7,654 bases of DNA, from the NCBI GenBank assembly GCA_030018795.1, contig JASEHA010000097.1:1-7654 (forward strand). Direction: 5' to 3'. The DNA comes from a bacterium. Its GTDB lineage: Bacteria; UBA9089; CG2-30-40-21. The notes under the pieces are model-generated. The model worked only from the letters and a program-made list of their open reading frames with translations, was not told the origin of the DNA and did no database searches. This document shows positions 6,517 to 7,654 of this stretch, in pieces. Every line of letters starts with the position of its first letter. Position 1 is the first letter of the stretch. Made by a program: the position numbers and the translations under genes.

Positions 6517-7598
6517 TTTACCATTACCTCACTTTTTATTGGTTTCCATTCATACTTTACTACATCCATGCCGTCTTTGTGGAATTGGAGACAATAGATG
6601 TTGCCTGAGGGATCTACTATATATCCTGCTCCATATCCTATCATTACAACAGTAGGTGTCTTGGGAAATCTAACTTGTGTAATAAAATTCCCATGAGAAT
6701 CATATTTATATATTATTCGATCAGAAATTATATAAAATCGACGCTTGCATCCATAAGAATACTCTTCCTTTATTATAAGTGGTTTTTCCCTTTTTGCAAG
6801 ACCGCTTGCATAGATATTTCCCTCACTATCTACAAAATCAACATTTAATCCAAACTTTAGATCTTTATAATCAGGCATTTCAACTTTGACTGAAGGTGTA
6901 CCTATTTCTGGTGCCCTTTGAGGTGTTTCCTTTATGTTTGCAGGAAAAAGCGTAAAGCTACCACTTGCCTCTCCTATTGAATTATAAATTTCTATCTTTA
7001 TCTCTTCTGCTCTTATCCCTCTTGGATCCATTGTATAATCAACCTTGTATTGCTTCCCTTTACCATCAGCTAATAAAGGAGGTCCTGTAAAAGGTGGAAT
7101 TTTAGATATTTCAGGTGAAGGAGCACGAGCAATCTTCTTTTTTGGTTTATAAATATCTTCATAAGGATCATAATCAATAGTATAAAGAAATCTGCCATGG
7201 CTATCATATTTATTTATACAGGATTCCTTTAGTCCTACCGATTTGACTACATATATATTTCTCTCCTTGTCCACTTTAAATCTTCCCGGCTCCTTTATGC
7301 CAAAAAGATAATTTCCATTTTTATCAAATACCTTTATTTTGTCATCTCCTATATAGATATTTCCTGCAGAATCCACTTCAAAATCTCCACTCGGTCCTGC
7401 TCCCATTTCACCTTCTACATCACCTTCACCTATAATGCTAATCTGGTTATCAGGGGTATTTTCCCATGGGCCATAACCAAGTGTAAAGAGAACACGAGGG
7501 ATATATATCATCTCTGTTCTTTCTAATTCTTCGCAGAATCCTTTCTCTCCTTCTAATATTAAAAAATTTAGAAGAAAAACTAACCCCATAACTAACAA
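6513..7598 (-). CDS. Exported or membrane-anchored beta-propeller protein (NHL-like blades)
   Basis: 361 residues from TTG at 7598, or 358 from ATG at 7589. TTG is preferred because AGGT lies seven bases upstream, while it is 16 bases from the ATG; the frame is closed by TAA at 7625-7623. The N-terminus (LVMGLVFLLNFLI) is hydrophobic and would be a signal peptide or membrane anchor, though it lacks a basic start and has no clear cleavage site or lipobox around Cys22. Blade-like motifs follow: VDSAGNIYIGDD with VFDKNGNYL (73-101), VDKERNIYVV with KYDSHGRFL (107-141), VDSEGNIYASG (255-266), YKYDSHGNF (297-305), VDPSGNIYCL (328-337). The alternation of D-x-x-G-N-I-Y and Y-D-x-x-G-x-F is typical of NHL-like six-bladed propellers. 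A proline-rich stretch (about 149-175) interrupts the repeats. Function is unknown: binding of a ligand or of the coupled transglutaminase-like protein is inference. Confidence 0.85.
   Translation of the reverse strand: MLVMGLVFLLNFLILEGEKGFCEELERTEMIYIPRVLFTLGYGPWENTPDNQISIIGEGDVEGEMGAGPSGDFEVDSAGNIYIGDDKIKVFDKNGNYLFGIKEPGRFKVDKERNIYVVKSVGLKESCINKYDSHGRFLYTIDYDPYEDIYKPKKKIARAPSPEISKIPPFTGPPLLADGKGKQYKVDYTMDPRGIRAEEIKIEIYNSIGEASGSFTLFPANIKETPQRAPEIGTPSVKVEMPDYKDLKFGLNVDFVDSEGNIYASGLAKREKPLIIKEEYSYGCKRRFYIISDRIIYKYDSHGNFITQVRFPKTPTVVMIGYGAGYIVDPSGNIYCLQFHKDGMDVVKYEWKPIKSEVMVK
6526..6530 (-). promoter_or_regulatory. Shine-Dalgarno of the transglutaminase-like gene
   Basis: ACCTC on the plus strand is GAGGT on the coding strand, nine bases upstream of ATG at 6516 and within the last codons of the propeller gene. 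It supports this start over later in-frame ATG codons, together with the signal peptide. Confidence 0.7.
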
Positions 7599-7605
7599 TT
7601 TTTCG

Positions 7606-7609
7606 ACCT
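7606..7609 (-). promoter_or_regulatory. Likely Shine-Dalgarno of the propeller gene, inside a hairpin arm
   Basis: AGGT on the coding strand (ACCT on plus), seven bases before the TTG at 7598. It is the only purine-rich match near the start. It forms the end of the 3' arm of the hairpin at 7606-7635, so access by the ribosome may depend on whether the hairpin is open. Confidence 0.5.
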
Positions 7610-7635
7610 GTGCGGTTGAAATTTACCACACAGGT
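7606..7635 (-). promoter_or_regulatory. Leader hairpin or palindromic operator before the propeller gene
   Basis: On the coding strand ACCTGTGTGG, ten loop bases, then CCGCACAGGT: arms of 10 bases that pair with nine Watson-Crick pairs and one G-U. It starts 37 bases and ends 8 bases before the TTG. Neither strand has a following T tract, so it is not a usual terminator. It could be an RNA hairpin covering the ribosome binding site or a DNA-binding site for a dimeric regulator. Confidence 0.6.
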
Positions 7636-7654
7636 TTATGCTGCTAATTTAAAC

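Larger units (their letters stand above)
7599..7654 (-). other. Leader of the operon, cut by the window edge
   Basis: 56 bases upstream of the propeller gene. Apart from the hairpin there is an AT-rich start (GTTTAAATTAGC on the coding strand) that may be part of a promoter, but a -35 element would lie outside the window. No gene is visible here. Confidence 0.4.

Noticed and set aside
7606..7635. Leader hairpin as an intrinsic terminator of a gene to the right or left
   Set aside because: Neither strand has a T tract after the stem: the coding strand continues CGAAAAATTG and the plus strand TTTATG.

Overview
The window is a stretch of bacterial chromosome in which essentially all the coding is on the minus strand. 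In transcription order (right to left) it holds three genes for exported proteins: a beta-propeller protein (7598 to 6513), a 1019-residue transglutaminase-fold surface protein (6516 to 3457), and the N-terminal 1091 residues of a giant repeat protein (3275 to beyond base 1). The third gene has no stop codon in the window, so it is open at the left edge. I see no tRNA, rRNA, CRISPR array, transposase or phage gene.

The first two genes form an operon: they overlap by four bases (ATGA), and the second has a Shine-Dalgarno-like GAGGT inside the end of the first. A 181-base gap with a small hairpin separates them from the repeat protein, which starts behind a strong AGGAGG. The leader of the first gene carries a 10-bp hairpin whose 3' arm contains the likely ribosome binding site.

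The proteins share an extracellular theme. The propeller has Y-D-x-x-G / G-N-I-Y type blades. The large enzyme-like protein has an export signal, a Cys-His-Asp transglutaminase-like core, four CARDB/NEW3-like beta-sandwiches, an FN3 domain, a further beta domain and a FlgD/sorting-type C-terminus. The repeat protein has a signal peptide, a Kre9/KNH-like domain, then at least nine Ig/FN3-like units of two kinds in the order A-B-B-A-A-A-A-A-A. Each A unit holds one conserved cysteine. Blocks of the array are nearly identical at DNA level at a spacing of exactly 1014 bases.

The organism is most likely an uncultured, Gram-negative-type bacterium of a candidate phylum (Omnitrophota-like, Desantisbacteria-like or related groups rich in such multidomain secreted proteins). 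This is inferred from domain style only, and the sequence does not fix a taxon. Base composition is uneven: hand-counted 60-base samples give about 58% GC at 61-120 and 52% at 1561-1620 in the repeat gene, against 27% at 5701-5760, 28% at 6301-6360 and 42% at 4501-4560 in the transglutaminase gene.
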